Below, in pieces: positions 15,901-24,487 of a stretch of DNA of 41,527 nucleotides; positions within the stretch are counted from its first letter, which is position 1; the number at the start of each line of letters is the position of its first letter. The position numbers were made by a program, and so were the translations under genes. Source of the stretch: Acidimicrobiia bacterium (GTDB lineage Bacteria > Actinomycetota > Acidimicrobiia > Acidimicrobiales > Aldehydirespiratoraceae); contig JAHQYN010000018.1 of the NCBI GenBank assembly GCA_024421085.1, forward strand, positions 1 through 41,527. Direction: 5' to 3'. Below the pieces are notes generated by a model. That model had not been told where the DNA came from and did no database searches. It saw nothing but the letters and a program-made list of their open reading frames with translations.

Positions 15901-17031
15901 CAAGACCCCAAGCGACTTGCCAATAACTCCGCGAAGAGTTTCCAAGGAAGCATCGTGCTCGGTATGGGCTTCACATTCGACGACCGTGATAGACGTGGAG
16001 TTGCCTCTTCTCTTGAGGAAATGAACCATTTGATTGATGAGAATCCTAACAATCGTGAAGTCTTGTATCCATATATCGGTGGGGAAGAACTTAATGGTAG
16101 TCCTACTCATGATCATCACAGGCACATAATAAACTTTGGAGAGAACGATCAAGCACATTGTATGAACCGATGGCCTCAGCCCTTTCATATCGCAGAAAGG
16201 CGTGTCAAGCCTGAGAGGATGCTCAAAGACGCAGACAAATACCCTAGAATGGTCAACGAATGGTGGAAGTACTGGAATGCACGGCCGGAACTGTACGCCG
16301 CGACGTCTGACTTAAGGCGCGTTCTAGCGAATTCTCGAGTTAGTCATCGCTTGCAGTACGCATTCTTACCCTCAAACATGGTGTATGCGGATTCACTAAT
16401 CGTATATCCGTTTGAGACTTACGCGGCATTCTGTATGCTACAGTCTCGGCTACATGAGGCCTGGGCACTTTTTTTTGGATCATCAATGAAGGATGACCTT
16501 CGTTATACGCCTTCAGACTGCTTCGAGACCTTCCCGTTCCCCCGAGATTGGAAGACACAAAGCGATTTGGAAATGTCTGGCAAGGAGTACTACAACTTCC
16601 GAGCTGATCTGATGGTACGGAACGATGAAGGCATGACCAAAACCTACAATCGCTTTCATGATCCGTACGAGAACAATGTCGATATCGAGAGGCTTCGCAC
16701 CCTGCACACTGCCATGGATCGTGCCGTCCTTGCGGCATACGGATGGTCCGATGTCCCGGTTGACTGCGAGTTCCTTCTCGACTATGAGATCGAGGAGGAG
16801 ACATGGGGCAACAAGAAGAAGCCCTACCGTTACCGTTGGCCCAACGAGGTCCGCGACGCAGTGCTCGCCCGCCTCTTGGAACTCAACGGCGAGCTAGCCG
16901 TCGAGGAAGCTCAAGCAGGCATCACCAAACGCACGAGGACTATAGGCGGCCGACGGTCAGATGCTCGGTCTGTTCAACTCTCGGCCGAGGAAGGTTATGT
17001 CTCTGCTACGTTGTGGGATACAGCCTTCTAG
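12994..17031 (+). CDS. drmMI: DISARM class 1 N6-adenine DNA methyltransferase DrmMI
   Basis: About 1345 aa. The SAM-binding motif is LKVCDPAMGSGAFLVESCRQ (near residue 595) and the catalytic N6-adenine motif is IVGNPPFLGG (near 837), in the order of gamma-type methylases such as PglX and type IIG enzymes. I use the ATG at 12994, which overlaps the drmD stop as TGATG, rather than the GTG at 12976. It would mark host DNA so that the DISARM machinery spares it. From about 15600 to 16750 (residues 870-1250, the expected target-recognition part) the DNA is clearly poorer in G+C than either side, suggesting exchange of the specificity domain. Confidence 0.9.
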   Translation: MARLDPHVAAHLEWIGFVRPTGLVVSAPALVRAGVILNRHDTEGQRLLRAWDEDTDARTPTDRASGLAEFRGFAETVLRWSFSPKGYGGTPDSPVPPDLEIGLPESGGVFRPDFAVRTEPLRVPPNERGERTSTWQLLVSVIDPAEGFDHSTAGGLELSAHGRMERLLRHTGVPAGLIFNGTALRLVSAPTGENSGWLDFHLADMLQAAGRPICSAMRELLGQTRLLSVPADKRLAALLHDSRKFQNEVSERLAQQVLHALYELLRGFQAAHDTSGGELLGRQLIDDSDKIYQGLLTVVLRLVFLLYAEERDMLPQDEIFLGSYAVSGLYERLREDAAIYPDTMDQRYGAYAQLLALWRMVHDGARGPQMSLSPRHGDLFHPDRYPFLEGRGGEHVRQVGERVDPPLVSDGAIHRVLEKLIVLDAERISYRALDVEHIGSVYETMMGFRLETATGRSIAVKAAKKHGAPATVNIEELLAERPPKRAKWLRDRTDRKLTAKVSRAVQQVDPQVGGTIDDLHAALDSVIDKNATPDLVPTGAMVLQPSEERRRSGSHYTPRELTEPIVRIALEPIFNRLREKAQGPPQPEQILDLKVCDPAMGSGAFLVESCRQLADALIESWRVNNIVPVIPPDENEVIFARRLVAQRCLYGVDRNPKAVDLAKLSLWLTTLAKEHPLTFLDHALRHGDSLVGLSIPQIQAFHWKGDAPIFEEGFEALQAREHLARAAELRQLIREADDTVADWELRDLWDEAQTETREVRRLGDLVLLAFFKGTRPKERELRRRQLAESVLLGDTELPQARLAELRNAEQPLVPFHWEIEFPEVFDRDNPGFDSIVGNPPFLGGRNLSAAQGEVYSKWLLATHEQSNGGADLVAHFFRRAFDLIRSSGTFGLIATNTIAQGDTRTSGLRWICQNDGEVYCAQRRVKWPGVAAVIISIVHVSKGSVIAAKCLDNTFVEKITAFLFYRGGHQDPKRLANNSAKSFQGSIVLGMGFTFDDRDRRGVASSLEEMNHLIDENPNNREVLYPYIGGEELNGSPTHDHHRHIINFGENDQAHCMNRWPQPFHIAERRVKPERMLKDADKYPRMVNEWWKYWNARPELYAATSDLRRVLANSRVSHRLQYAFLPSNMVYADSLIVYPFETYAAFCMLQSRLHEAWALFFGSSMKDDLRYTPSDCFETFPFPRDWKTQSDLEMSGKEYYNFRADLMVRNDEGMTKTYNRFHDPYENNVDIERLRTLHTAMDRAVLAAYGWSDVPVDCEFLLDYEIEEETWGNKKKPYRYRWPNEVRDAVLARLLELNGELAVEEAQAGITKRTRTIGGRRSDARSVQLSAEEGYVSATLWDTAF

Positions 17032-17087
17032 TGGCAAACAGCATCCTCATTGTCAGTCTCATGCCATCACAACGTGACCTAGATCAA

Positions 17088-18179
17088 CTAGTAGATGCCA
17101 AACTGCCGGCCTCCCGACATGGTGAAGTGCCCTCCCACACGTTTGCTGCGTCGTCTCAAGTGTGCTCTATTCGCGGTTGGCACGACGATAAGTTCATAGA
17201 CCACGGCACCATCATGTGATGCTTTACTAAACACGAGAACCTGGTTGTCATAGGAAGGCGGGCCCGTTGATGATCCTGGGACAGGCACCGTAAGCACGTC
17301 CATCGAGTTGTTTGAGTATCTCAATGTTCTGTCCCAGGAGATGTGGCCCTTGTGTCTAATAGCCAATTCTCGCAAGTGGGTATCAGGAGGAACATTCTTG
17401 GCCTCAACGCCAAAGAAGACCCGGGTCATCGCGCGCATCATTATCTGGTTCCCCGGAAGTCCCTTCCCGCGGTTCCTGGTCACATTCCCAGCTTCAATCC
17501 AGAGATGTTGCGCTGATCGAAGTCTTAACAGATCTTCCGCCCGGAATCGAGTCCGAAGCTCAACCGCATTGGTTGCGTCGTCCGAGGTCGGTGTAGGTTG
17601 CCCAATAGAATCAGAGTGGGCTGACTGGTAGCGGTCCTCGATTTGTGAGTACCTAGTGGCATCTTGCCATAGGTGACGGAACCACTTGTTCGTGTCTCCG
17701 AGTGCTTTCCAGGCATGCCGTTCGGCGGACGTCTTGGCATCCCGAACTTCGATGACCGTGTCGAGTTCATGGCCTATGGATAGGCCGTTCCTTGAGAGAT
17801 TTGCTGAGCCAGAGACAAGGAGTCGGGCAGTCGGCCCCAGAAAAAGAAATCCCTTCGGATGAAACGGTATCTGTGGAGCACATCTGGGTGAATTCACGAT
17901 CTGGGCTCCGAATGGTATCCGAACCGATGATCGGGGCATCGAGTCGAGCGCGCCGAGTGCAGCTGGCTCTGACCGGCACCAGTCAAGAGCGACCAGCCAC
18001 TGTGCCTTGAGATGGGAGCCCCGACACGCTTCGGAGCGCTCAAGTAACTGAATCCCGCTCTGCGTCGCATACGCCACGGCGGCCCTCAGGTGTCTATAGT
18101 CCCGTTGTCGAGTCGCGTCGGCAAGCAATTCGATGACCGAGCCCTGGCCGGGTTGACCGATCGTCTCAGTCCTGAGCAT
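17088..18179 (-). CDS. Phospholipase-D-fold nuclease-like protein, inverted inside the DISARM island
   Basis: About 363 aa from the ATG at 18179, which has an AGGTGA Shine-Dalgarno sequence; the longer ORF-track start is unsupported. One HKD-type motif is visible, FHPKGFLFLG...LLVSGSANLSRNGLSIGHELD (around residues 105-130), as in PLD-family restriction nucleases such as the NgoFVII/BfiI group. The N-terminal part (RHLRAAVAYATQSGIQLLE) resembles the start of such domains. No second canonical HKD is seen, so a dimeric active site is likely if it is catalytic. The DNA is less GC-rich than the core drm genes. Orientation is opposite to the island and it converges on drmMI. Confidence 0.7.
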   Translation of the reverse strand: MLRTETIGQPGQGSVIELLADATRQRDYRHLRAAVAYATQSGIQLLERSEACRGSHLKAQWLVALDWCRSEPAALGALDSMPRSSVRIPFGAQIVNSPRCAPQIPFHPKGFLFLGPTARLLVSGSANLSRNGLSIGHELDTVIEVRDAKTSAERHAWKALGDTNKWFRHLWQDATRYSQIEDRYQSAHSDSIGQPTPTSDDATNAVELRTRFRAEDLLRLRSAQHLWIEAGNVTRNRGKGLPGNQIMMRAMTRVFFGVEAKNVPPDTHLRELAIRHKGHISWDRTLRYSNNSMDVLTVPVPGSSTGPPSYDNQVLVFSKASHDGAVVYELIVVPTANRAHLRRRSKRVGGHFTMSGGRQFGIY

Positions 18180-18181
18180 TG

Positions 18182-18451
18182 CTATTTCACCTTGTCTGCG
18201 AAGCAGCGATCTTGATGGCTCGCACCTAGATCCTCGGGAGCGCCCAGCAAGCATCCACGAATCCGCAAGCGAGGATGATGTCCCGACAATCCTGGCCTCG
18301 CTCCGCCTGCTGCCTCTCCACGAGAGCGGATCTCCGACTCAATAGCCCGGCCGCGCGGAGTATTGTGAGCGACCACGGCCCGCTCCATCGGCGCGCCACG
18401 TTCCTCGGCGAGTGGCGCGGTCACCTGCATGTCCGTTTCGCTCCTGCTCAT
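18182..18451 (-). CDS. Possible small hypothetical protein in the divergent gap (89 aa)
   Basis: An open frame MSRSETDMQVTAPLAEERG... ends with a TAG three bases before the PLD-like gene. A TAGGGT six bases before its ATG could act as a leaderless -10. The first half (to about GRAIESEIRSR) has ordinary GC3. The second half reads more naturally in another frame (VERQQAERGQDCRDIILACGF), so a frameshifted remnant is possible. I recognise no family. The rest of the 18180-18640 gap shows no other gene. Confidence 0.3.
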   Translation of the reverse strand: MSRSETDMQVTAPLAEERGAPMERAVVAHNTPRGRAIESEIRSRGEAAGGARPGLSGHHPRLRIRGCLLGAPEDLGASHQDRCFADKVK

Positions 18452-18626
18452 CGGCTGACCCTATCCATGCGAGCATCCCTCGCGCACATGCCCGGGCTGC
18501 GTCGCTGCCAGCAGAGCCGATCTGGAGGTCGCCTGCCGTCGAAAGACGGTGGCGGCTGAAGCGACACAGCCTGCTAGCGACAAGCGGTTGGACCGTCGAT
18601 CCATGGGGTGGAAACGAAGCCCGGCC

Positions 18627-18632
18627 TATCCT
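18627..18632 (+). promoter_or_regulatory. Candidate -10 element of the drmA transcription unit
   Basis: TATCCT lies seven bases before the ATG at 18640, with no ribosome site between, suggesting a leaderless transcript. No -35 box is found at the normal distance. If real, this promoter makes the 156-aa gene and drmA-drmB-drmC a unit separate from the thr-drmD-drmMI read-through. Confidence 0.4.
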
Positions 18633-18639
18633 GTCGGCC

Positions 18640-19110
18640 ATGACACACGAAGTAGGATACCTGCCGCGGCTGGCGAGCTGGCGAGAGTTCGTCGACTACA
18701 TGGAGGGCCATCCTGTGCCTAGCGCAGCCGATGTCGAGTATCCAGACACCGGACGCAAGCTGGTCAAGACCTACGTGCTGGAGACCGCCGGCAGCGACCG
18801 GCAGATGCCGGACCTAGCGAGCAGGTTCGCTGGCCGTGTGCGTCTGCAACGTCTCGACGACACGCTGAATCGCGTTGAGGATGCCGACCACAACGGAGAG
18901 GTAGCGGCAGCGACAGATGTTGTGTCCAATGCTCTGCAGAGTCTCGGCGGATTCCAAAGGCGGAGCAGAGATACGATCTCGTTGTCGCTCTCAAGCTACG
19001 AGGAGCAAGCGGAAGTTGTGAAGTTCCTGGAACAGGCTAATCCAGCCGACAAGATGACGAATCTGGAAGCAGCAGTCAACGAAGCACCAAGGCTCTTCGA
19101 TGCCTATTGA
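18640..19110 (+). CDS. Unrecognised 156-aa protein preceding drmA
   Basis: The start MTHEVGYLPRLASWREFVDYMEGHP is chosen at 18640 because the -10-like TATCCT sits just upstream and the longer ORF-track frame covers low-quality coding sequence. The product is soluble and acidic, with no signal peptide or membrane helix. It contains a probable helical C-terminal half (SLSSYEEQAEVVKFLEQANPADKMTNLEAAV). I do not recognise the family. Its place directly before drmA, in the same direction and with codon use like drmA, suggests an accessory DISARM component or regulator; that is inference only. Confidence 0.7.
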   Translation: MTHEVGYLPRLASWREFVDYMEGHPVPSAADVEYPDTGRKLVKTYVLETAGSDRQMPDLASRFAGRVRLQRLDDTLNRVEDADHNGEVAAATDVVSNALQSLGGFQRRSRDTISLSLSSYEEQAEVVKFLEQANPADKMTNLEAAVNEAPRLFDAY

Positions 19111-19220
19111 GTCAGCCCACATCACTCTCGGTGATCCCGAGAAAGTCGCCGCGATCGGTGTCGCCAGATGAGGCCATTATCCCAACGACTCTGCAGATGG
19201 CTGCGTAGCCTGACTTGCGA

Positions 19221-22200
19221 ATGAACGCTGAATCCCCGTCGCCGTCGACCGCCTTCACCGACTCCCCAGCGGTGCGCGTGTACCTCGTGGACGCGCTGAG
19301 GTTCGACCTGGTCGGGCCGAGGCACGGGCATGAGTTGGCCGAAGAGATGCTGCCGGGCTGGGTACGGCCGTCCAACTGGTATCTGACCGGGTTCTTGGTT
19401 CCTTCTGACACGCCCTTCGAGTTGCGGTCCGACACAGACGCGGACGACCCGCTCGATGAGACACCCGACAACGCGGGACTTGCAGAGGAGTCCTCGGAAG
19501 AGCGCTCAGCCGCCAAGCGTGGGTTCTTCCCGTCCTCGATCGGCCTGAGCTTCCTCGTGTCGAGCGAGTCGGATGATCTTGTGGTGACAGTCCGCTGGGG
19601 CGACTACGAGAGAGACGAGTACCAGGGTCCCGACGGCAAATCTGTCGAGGTGTGGCAGCGACACCCGCAGGAGCGCACTGTGGCCGTAGCGCTGTCGAAG
19701 CCGGTTGCTGACCATCCAGTGCCTGATTCGGGCGGGTTGCGGCTGCACGTCGTCTTGCGGGCCGTCGAGACGGAGCGGTTAGCGGGGCTGGCGGCGGGCA
19801 CCCGGTCGGTGTCGGTGTTCTTGATCAACGGCCGGAGATCTCAAGCCGGCAGTCCCGACGACCCGGACAGCGCCGATGACGCTGTGCGGGCCTATACCTT
19901 CCAGGCCGAAATCGAGGTGTCCGGTGACGTAGCCTTCGTGCCACGGCCTGATCCGCGCGGAGCGGTGGCCACCGACTGGGACGACCAGGTTGCCGACCTG
20001 CACTACTCCGACGTGCCCGCGTACGCCACGGGCCACGGAACCTCCGCGGACTGGGAAACGATTAACGGCGAGTGCCATGTGCTTCGCACGACATGGATCC
20101 CGAGCGCGACAGTGGCCAAGACCGAGACGGTGGCCGTGTCGGAGGTGGTACTCTCGATGGAGACGCTTGGTGTCCTCGCTGACGGGCAGGCAGCCCGATC
20201 CGCCCTTGAGCCGCTGGTGGAACATTACCGCGACTGGATCGAAACTCAGAGCACCGGGCTCGGCATCCTCGGCGACGATGCGCGCGAGACGGCTGAGGAG
20301 TTGTTGCGGCGAGCCGCACTCGCGGCGGACCGTATCGAGCGAGGGATTGGCATGCTGGCCTCTGATCCGGATGCCCTGGATGCCTTCAGAGTCGCCAACC
20401 GCGCCGTTGCTCGCGCTCTGCGCCGACGCGCTCTCCTGCCTGACAACGACCATGCTGACGGTGAGGGCCCGAACTGGCGCGCCTTTCAGCTCGCGTTCAT
20501 CCTGCTGAACGTCGGCGGGTTGATCGATTCTCGCGACCCTGAACGAGAGACTGTCGATCTGTTGTTCTTCCCGACAGGCGGCGGCAAGACGGAGGCCTAC
20601 CTGGGCCTGGCCGCGTTCACGATCGTTCTGCGCCGGTTACGGCATCCGGGCAACAGCGGACTAGAGGGCGCGGGAGTCGCGGTGATCATGCGCTACACCC
20701 TGCGCCTGTTAACGCTCGATCAGCTAGCTCGGGCCGCTGGGCTAGTGTGCGCTCTGGAGCTCGAGCGGGCAAACGACCCTGGCCGTTACGGCACCTGGCC
20801 GGTGGAGATCGGATTGTGGGTGGGCAAAGCGGCGACGCCCAATGTGATGGGCCGCAAGGGAGACAGTCGATCAGACACCGCCCGATCGAAGACCAGCCAG
20901 TTCAAGTCCAACCCTCACAGCAAGCCTTCCCCGATCCCGCTGGAGAGTTGCCCCTGGTGCGCGACGCGCTTTGAACGGTCGTCGTTCACGCTGCTGCCCG
21001 ACGACGATCAGCCCACGGAGTTGCGGATCGTGTGCGCGAACTTCGAATGCGACTTCAGCGGGGACCGGCCTCTGCCGATCCTGGCTGTGGATGAGCCCAT
21101 CTACCGCCGCTTGCCGTGCTTCCTGATCGCCACCGTGGACAAGTTCGCGTCGCTGCCTTTCACAGGGCAGACCGGCGCACTGCTAGGCGGCGCGGTGCGA
21201 CACGACACCACCGGTTTCTACGGCGCCGCCGAGCCGAGGAAGGGCAGGCCGCTGCAACGGCCACTGGCGGGCCCCGATCTTGTGATCCAGGACGAACTGC
21301 ATCTTATCTCAGGCCCGCTCGGAACGATGGTCGGACTGTACGAGACGATGATCGAGGCGCTCTGCACCCGAACCGCCGCTATCGCAAAGGAGGTTGCGAA
21401 CGACTCAAGCGAGGTTGCTACCCGCCCGGTGCGCCCCAAGATCGTGGCCTCGACCGCTACGGTGCACCAGGCCCAAGACCAGATCCAGGCCCTGTTCGCG
21501 CGGTCGAGCACACAAGTCTTCCCGCCGCCTGGGCCTGACCGTCGAGACTCGTTCTTCGCGCAAGTCATCCCAGCAGAGCAGATACCCGGCCGGCTTTATC
21601 TCGGTATCTCGTCGCCCGGCCGGAGCCCAAAGGTGCTGATGCGCCGGGTGTGGCTGGCGCTCATGGGCGCCGCCGAGCGCGCCTATCGCGACGCGGGCGG
21701 GCACCGCAACCACGGCAACCCGGCCGATCCGTACATGACTGTGCTGGGCTACTTCAACAGCCTGCGGGAACTGGGCGGCGCGCGCCGGATCCTCGAGGAA
21801 GAGGTGCAGCACACGGTAAGGACCTACGGCCTGCGGCGGCGCATCGGCCAGCCGAGAGGATCCTTCCAGGACCGGCGAACGATGTCCGATGTCGTCGAGT
21901 TGACTTCCCGCGTGTCCACCGACAAGGTGGCGCAGGCCCGGCACCGGCTGAGTCTCGGTGCCCACCAGAGCGGGCGCGTTGATAGCGCAATCGCCACCAA
22001 CATGATCTCGGTGGGCCTCGACATCACCAGGCTAGGGCTGATGGTGGTGGTCGGCCAGCCGAGAACCCACGCCGAGTACATACAGGCCACCAGCCGGGTC
22101 GGACGCGATGATCAGAGGCCAGGACTCGTGGTGACGTTGCTGAACGTCCACAAACCCCGCGACCGCTCCCACTACGAGCGGTTCCGGCATTATCACGAGA

Positions 22201-22706
22201 CCTTTTACCGGTCAGTGGAGGTGTCAAGCGTGACCCCGTTCTCGTCCCGGGCGCTTGACCGGGGCCTTGCGGGCGCGATGGTGGGTCTGGCCCGACATTC
22301 CGAGCCTTCGCTCACTCCCCCGGCTGGCGTGGCTTCACTGGAGACCGTACGGGCCATCATCGAACAGGTTCTGCTCGACGACTTCTTGGAGCGGGTCGAC
22401 AATCAGCCGATCGCGGATGCTGGGGAACGGGCCGAGCGGATTCACAGCGTGCGGTTGAGAATCGTCGATCTGCTCGACTCGTGGATCACCGTGGTCGACG
22501 ACTACCGGTCGACCAACACGGCCGTCAAGTACCAGCAGTACGAGCGGCTCCCGGGTCGACCCCTGCTTCGCGAGATGCTCGACACGGACTTCGAGTCTCC
22601 ACACCATCGCAAGTTCCGGGCAAATCGATCCCTGAGGGATGTGGAGCCCGAGGTGAACGTCTACATCGATCCCCTGATTGCATCCCGCCAGACCGGCGAG
22701 GGGTGA
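19221..22706 (+). CDS. drmA: DISARM helicase-domain protein DrmA
   Basis: The large SF2 helicase-like protein common to all DISARM systems, about 1161 aa from the ATG at 19221; the TTG at 19215 is less likely. Walker A is LLFFPTGGGKTEAYLGLAAF (near residue 447). A Cys-rich zinc-type insert follows (CPWCATRF...CANFECDF), then the DEAH-like box IQDELHLISGPLGTMVGLYE (near 690) and the motif III-like VASTATVHQAQDQI. C-terminal motifs are MISVGLDITRLGLMVVVGQPRTHAEYIQATSRVGRD (near 925-957). It is thought to work with DrmB as the DNA-engaging core. drmB starts 2 bases after its stop. Confidence 0.93.
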   Translation: MNAESPSPSTAFTDSPAVRVYLVDALRFDLVGPRHGHELAEEMLPGWVRPSNWYLTGFLVPSDTPFELRSDTDADDPLDETPDNAGLAEESSEERSAAKRGFFPSSIGLSFLVSSESDDLVVTVRWGDYERDEYQGPDGKSVEVWQRHPQERTVAVALSKPVADHPVPDSGGLRLHVVLRAVETERLAGLAAGTRSVSVFLINGRRSQAGSPDDPDSADDAVRAYTFQAEIEVSGDVAFVPRPDPRGAVATDWDDQVADLHYSDVPAYATGHGTSADWETINGECHVLRTTWIPSATVAKTETVAVSEVVLSMETLGVLADGQAARSALEPLVEHYRDWIETQSTGLGILGDDARETAEELLRRAALAADRIERGIGMLASDPDALDAFRVANRAVARALRRRALLPDNDHADGEGPNWRAFQLAFILLNVGGLIDSRDPERETVDLLFFPTGGGKTEAYLGLAAFTIVLRRLRHPGNSGLEGAGVAVIMRYTLRLLTLDQLARAAGLVCALELERANDPGRYGTWPVEIGLWVGKAATPNVMGRKGDSRSDTARSKTSQFKSNPHSKPSPIPLESCPWCATRFERSSFTLLPDDDQPTELRIVCANFECDFSGDRPLPILAVDEPIYRRLPCFLIATVDKFASLPFTGQTGALLGGAVRHDTTGFYGAAEPRKGRPLQRPLAGPDLVIQDELHLISGPLGTMVGLYETMIEALCTRTAAIAKEVANDSSEVATRPVRPKIVASTATVHQAQDQIQALFARSSTQVFPPPGPDRRDSFFAQVIPAEQIPGRLYLGISSPGRSPKVLMRRVWLALMGAAERAYRDAGGHRNHGNPADPYMTVLGYFNSLRELGGARRILEEEVQHTVRTYGLRRRIGQPRGSFQDRRTMSDVVELTSRVSTDKVAQARHRLSLGAHQSGRVDSAIATNMISVGLDITRLGLMVVVGQPRTHAEYIQATSRVGRDDQRPGLVVTLLNVHKPRDRSHYERFRHYHETFYRSVEVSSVTPFSSRALDRGLAGAMVGLARHSEPSLTPPAGVASLETVRAIIEQVLLDDFLERVDNQPIADAGERAERIHSVRLRIVDLLDSWITVVDDYRSTNTAVKYQQYERLPGRPLLREMLDTDFESPHHRKFRANRSLRDVEPEVNVYIDPLIASRQTGEG

Positions 22707-22708
22707 GC

Positions 22709-24487
22709 ATGGCCGCGGACGGGAAGTTACGCCAGAGCCAAGTGATCACCACCTACGGGCCGGGCGCGCTCATAGATCTGCCCCACGATGCCGCCATAGT
22801 CGGCGGGCTTGAGACCTGGCCGAACCCGAGCCAGCTCGACGAGATCGTCGATCCGCGCCTCTCCAGCCTCCTGCAGAACATCACGGAGGTTCCGGAACCT
22901 CGCTTGTACGCGCCGCCGCCGCAACCTGAGCAGCCGTGGCTGCCGAGGCGAGGCATCGGTGCATGGCGCTTCCCGGAGTGGTTCGTAGTGCAAGAGGCCG
23001 ACGACGGGGACGAACAGCAGCGCTCGCGCCGACTGGTTCATCGCAGATCACTGGAGAAGGGACGATTCGAGCGAAGGCCGGTGGTGCCCACACGGTTCGT
23101 GCGGGCCTGCCCGCGGGGCCATGTTGACGACCTGGACTGGAGAGGCTTCGTGCACGGCAGCGAGGCCTGCGTGCGCCAACTCTGGCTCGACGAACGAGGC
23201 ACGACCGGAGATTTGGCCGACCTAGTCGTGCGATGTGAATGCGGGAAGTCTCGACGTCTCTATGAGGCCACCGAGTTCAGCCAGCGGCCCCTGGGCACCT
23301 GCCGAGGCAAGCGCCCCTGGCTCGGTCTCGACACCGAAGAACAGTGCGACCAGCCCAGCCGACTGCTGATCCGCACAGCCACCAACGCCTACTTCTCCCA
23401 GGTTGTGAGTGTCCTGTCGTTGCCCGACCGAGGCTCGGCCGTCGAGCAGGCCGTAAGGGGGCTCTGGGACGATCTACAGATCGTGGACAGTCCCGCCGAC
23501 CTCGCCTTCATCAAGAAGAAGCCGCTCGTGACCGACACTCTCAGCCTGTTCTCCGACGACGAGGTAATGCGGACAGTCGAGCAGATCAAGCGAGGCGACC
23601 CACATCAGCGCTCAGTCAAGGAGGCAGAGCTCGAAGCCCTGCTCGCCGCGCCCGAAGGCTACGGCGAAGATGTGCCCGTTGACCCGGACTTCCACGCCCG
23701 GCGGCTGCCAGCGAGCGCTTGGCAGCGCGCCGGATCTCAGCTGAGTAGTGCCGTCGAGGGGGTCGTGCAGATCCACCGGCTACGCGAGGTTCAGGCCCTC
23801 ATCGGCTTCACCCGCTTCGAGGCCGCGGTGCGAGACATCCACGGCGAGTACGACACCGATGTGGAACGCGCCGACATCGCCGTCGAACCGCAGTGGTTCC
23901 CCGCAGTCGAGAACCGCGGCGAGGGCCTGTTCGTGCAACTGCGCTCGGCGGCAGTGTCCGCATGGCTGGATCGCCCGGTTGTGGCTGAGCGACTCGCCGT
24001 CCTGAATGGCCAGCACGACGCTTGGCAGAAGGACCGTCCCCGCCCCCGCGCCTTCGTCGGCGGGCCGTATGTGCTTCTGCACACGTTGGCGCACCTGTTG
24101 ATCCAGTCGATGGCCATGCGCTGCGGCTATCCGGCCAGCTCGATCCGCGAGCGCATCTACGTTGAGGACAGACAGTACGGGCTGATGCTGTACACCGGAA
24201 CTCCCGACGCCGAAGGCACGCTAGGAGGCCTGGTGGCGCAGGCCCGGCACTTCGAGGATCACCTCGCCCACGCGCTCGAGATGGGGCTGCTGTGCTCGAA
24301 CGACCCGATCTGCGCGCAGCACGTCGCTAGCGAAGACCACGACCAGCGTGGTCTGCAAGGCGCGGCGTGCCACGGCTGCGCCCTGATCGCCGAGCCCTCC
24401 TGCGAGATGCGCAACGACTACCTGGACCGAGCGCTGGTGGTGCCCGTTCTCGGTCTCCCCGACGCCGCGTTCTTCCCCCGGCCGTGA
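22709..24487 (+). CDS. drmB: DISARM DUF1998 protein DrmB
   Basis: About 592 aa, starting MAADGKLRQSQVITTYGPGALIDLP, a typical DrmB opening. The ATG has an AGGGG five bases upstream; the ORF-track start lies inside drmA and is wrong. The middle carries paired Cys motifs (RACPRGHVDDLDW, RCECGKSRRLYE). The DUF1998 core is LLHTLAHLLIQSMAMRCGYPASSIRERIYV (near residue 455), closing with Cys-rich GAACHGCALIAEPSCEMRNDYLDRALVVPVL. These probable zinc sites and the HTLAHLL helix are hallmarks of the family. The stop overlaps the drmC GTG. Confidence 0.93.
   Translation: MAADGKLRQSQVITTYGPGALIDLPHDAAIVGGLETWPNPSQLDEIVDPRLSSLLQNITEVPEPRLYAPPPQPEQPWLPRRGIGAWRFPEWFVVQEADDGDEQQRSRRLVHRRSLEKGRFERRPVVPTRFVRACPRGHVDDLDWRGFVHGSEACVRQLWLDERGTTGDLADLVVRCECGKSRRLYEATEFSQRPLGTCRGKRPWLGLDTEEQCDQPSRLLIRTATNAYFSQVVSVLSLPDRGSAVEQAVRGLWDDLQIVDSPADLAFIKKKPLVTDTLSLFSDDEVMRTVEQIKRGDPHQRSVKEAELEALLAAPEGYGEDVPVDPDFHARRLPASAWQRAGSQLSSAVEGVVQIHRLREVQALIGFTRFEAAVRDIHGEYDTDVERADIAVEPQWFPAVENRGEGLFVQLRSAAVSAWLDRPVVAERLAVLNGQHDAWQKDRPRPRAFVGGPYVLLHTLAHLLIQSMAMRCGYPASSIRERIYVEDRQYGLMLYTGTPDAEGTLGGLVAQARHFEDHLAHALEMGLLCSNDPICAQHVASEDHDQRGLQGAACHGCALIAEPSCEMRNDYLDRALVVPVLGLPDAAFFPRP

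Noticed and set aside
12994-17031. DrmMI as a BREX PglX methylase or a type IIG restriction enzyme
   Set aside because: No pglZ, brxC, brxL or other BREX genes are present. The neighbours drmD, drmA, drmB and drmC fit DISARM, and no nuclease motif is visible in the N-terminal part.
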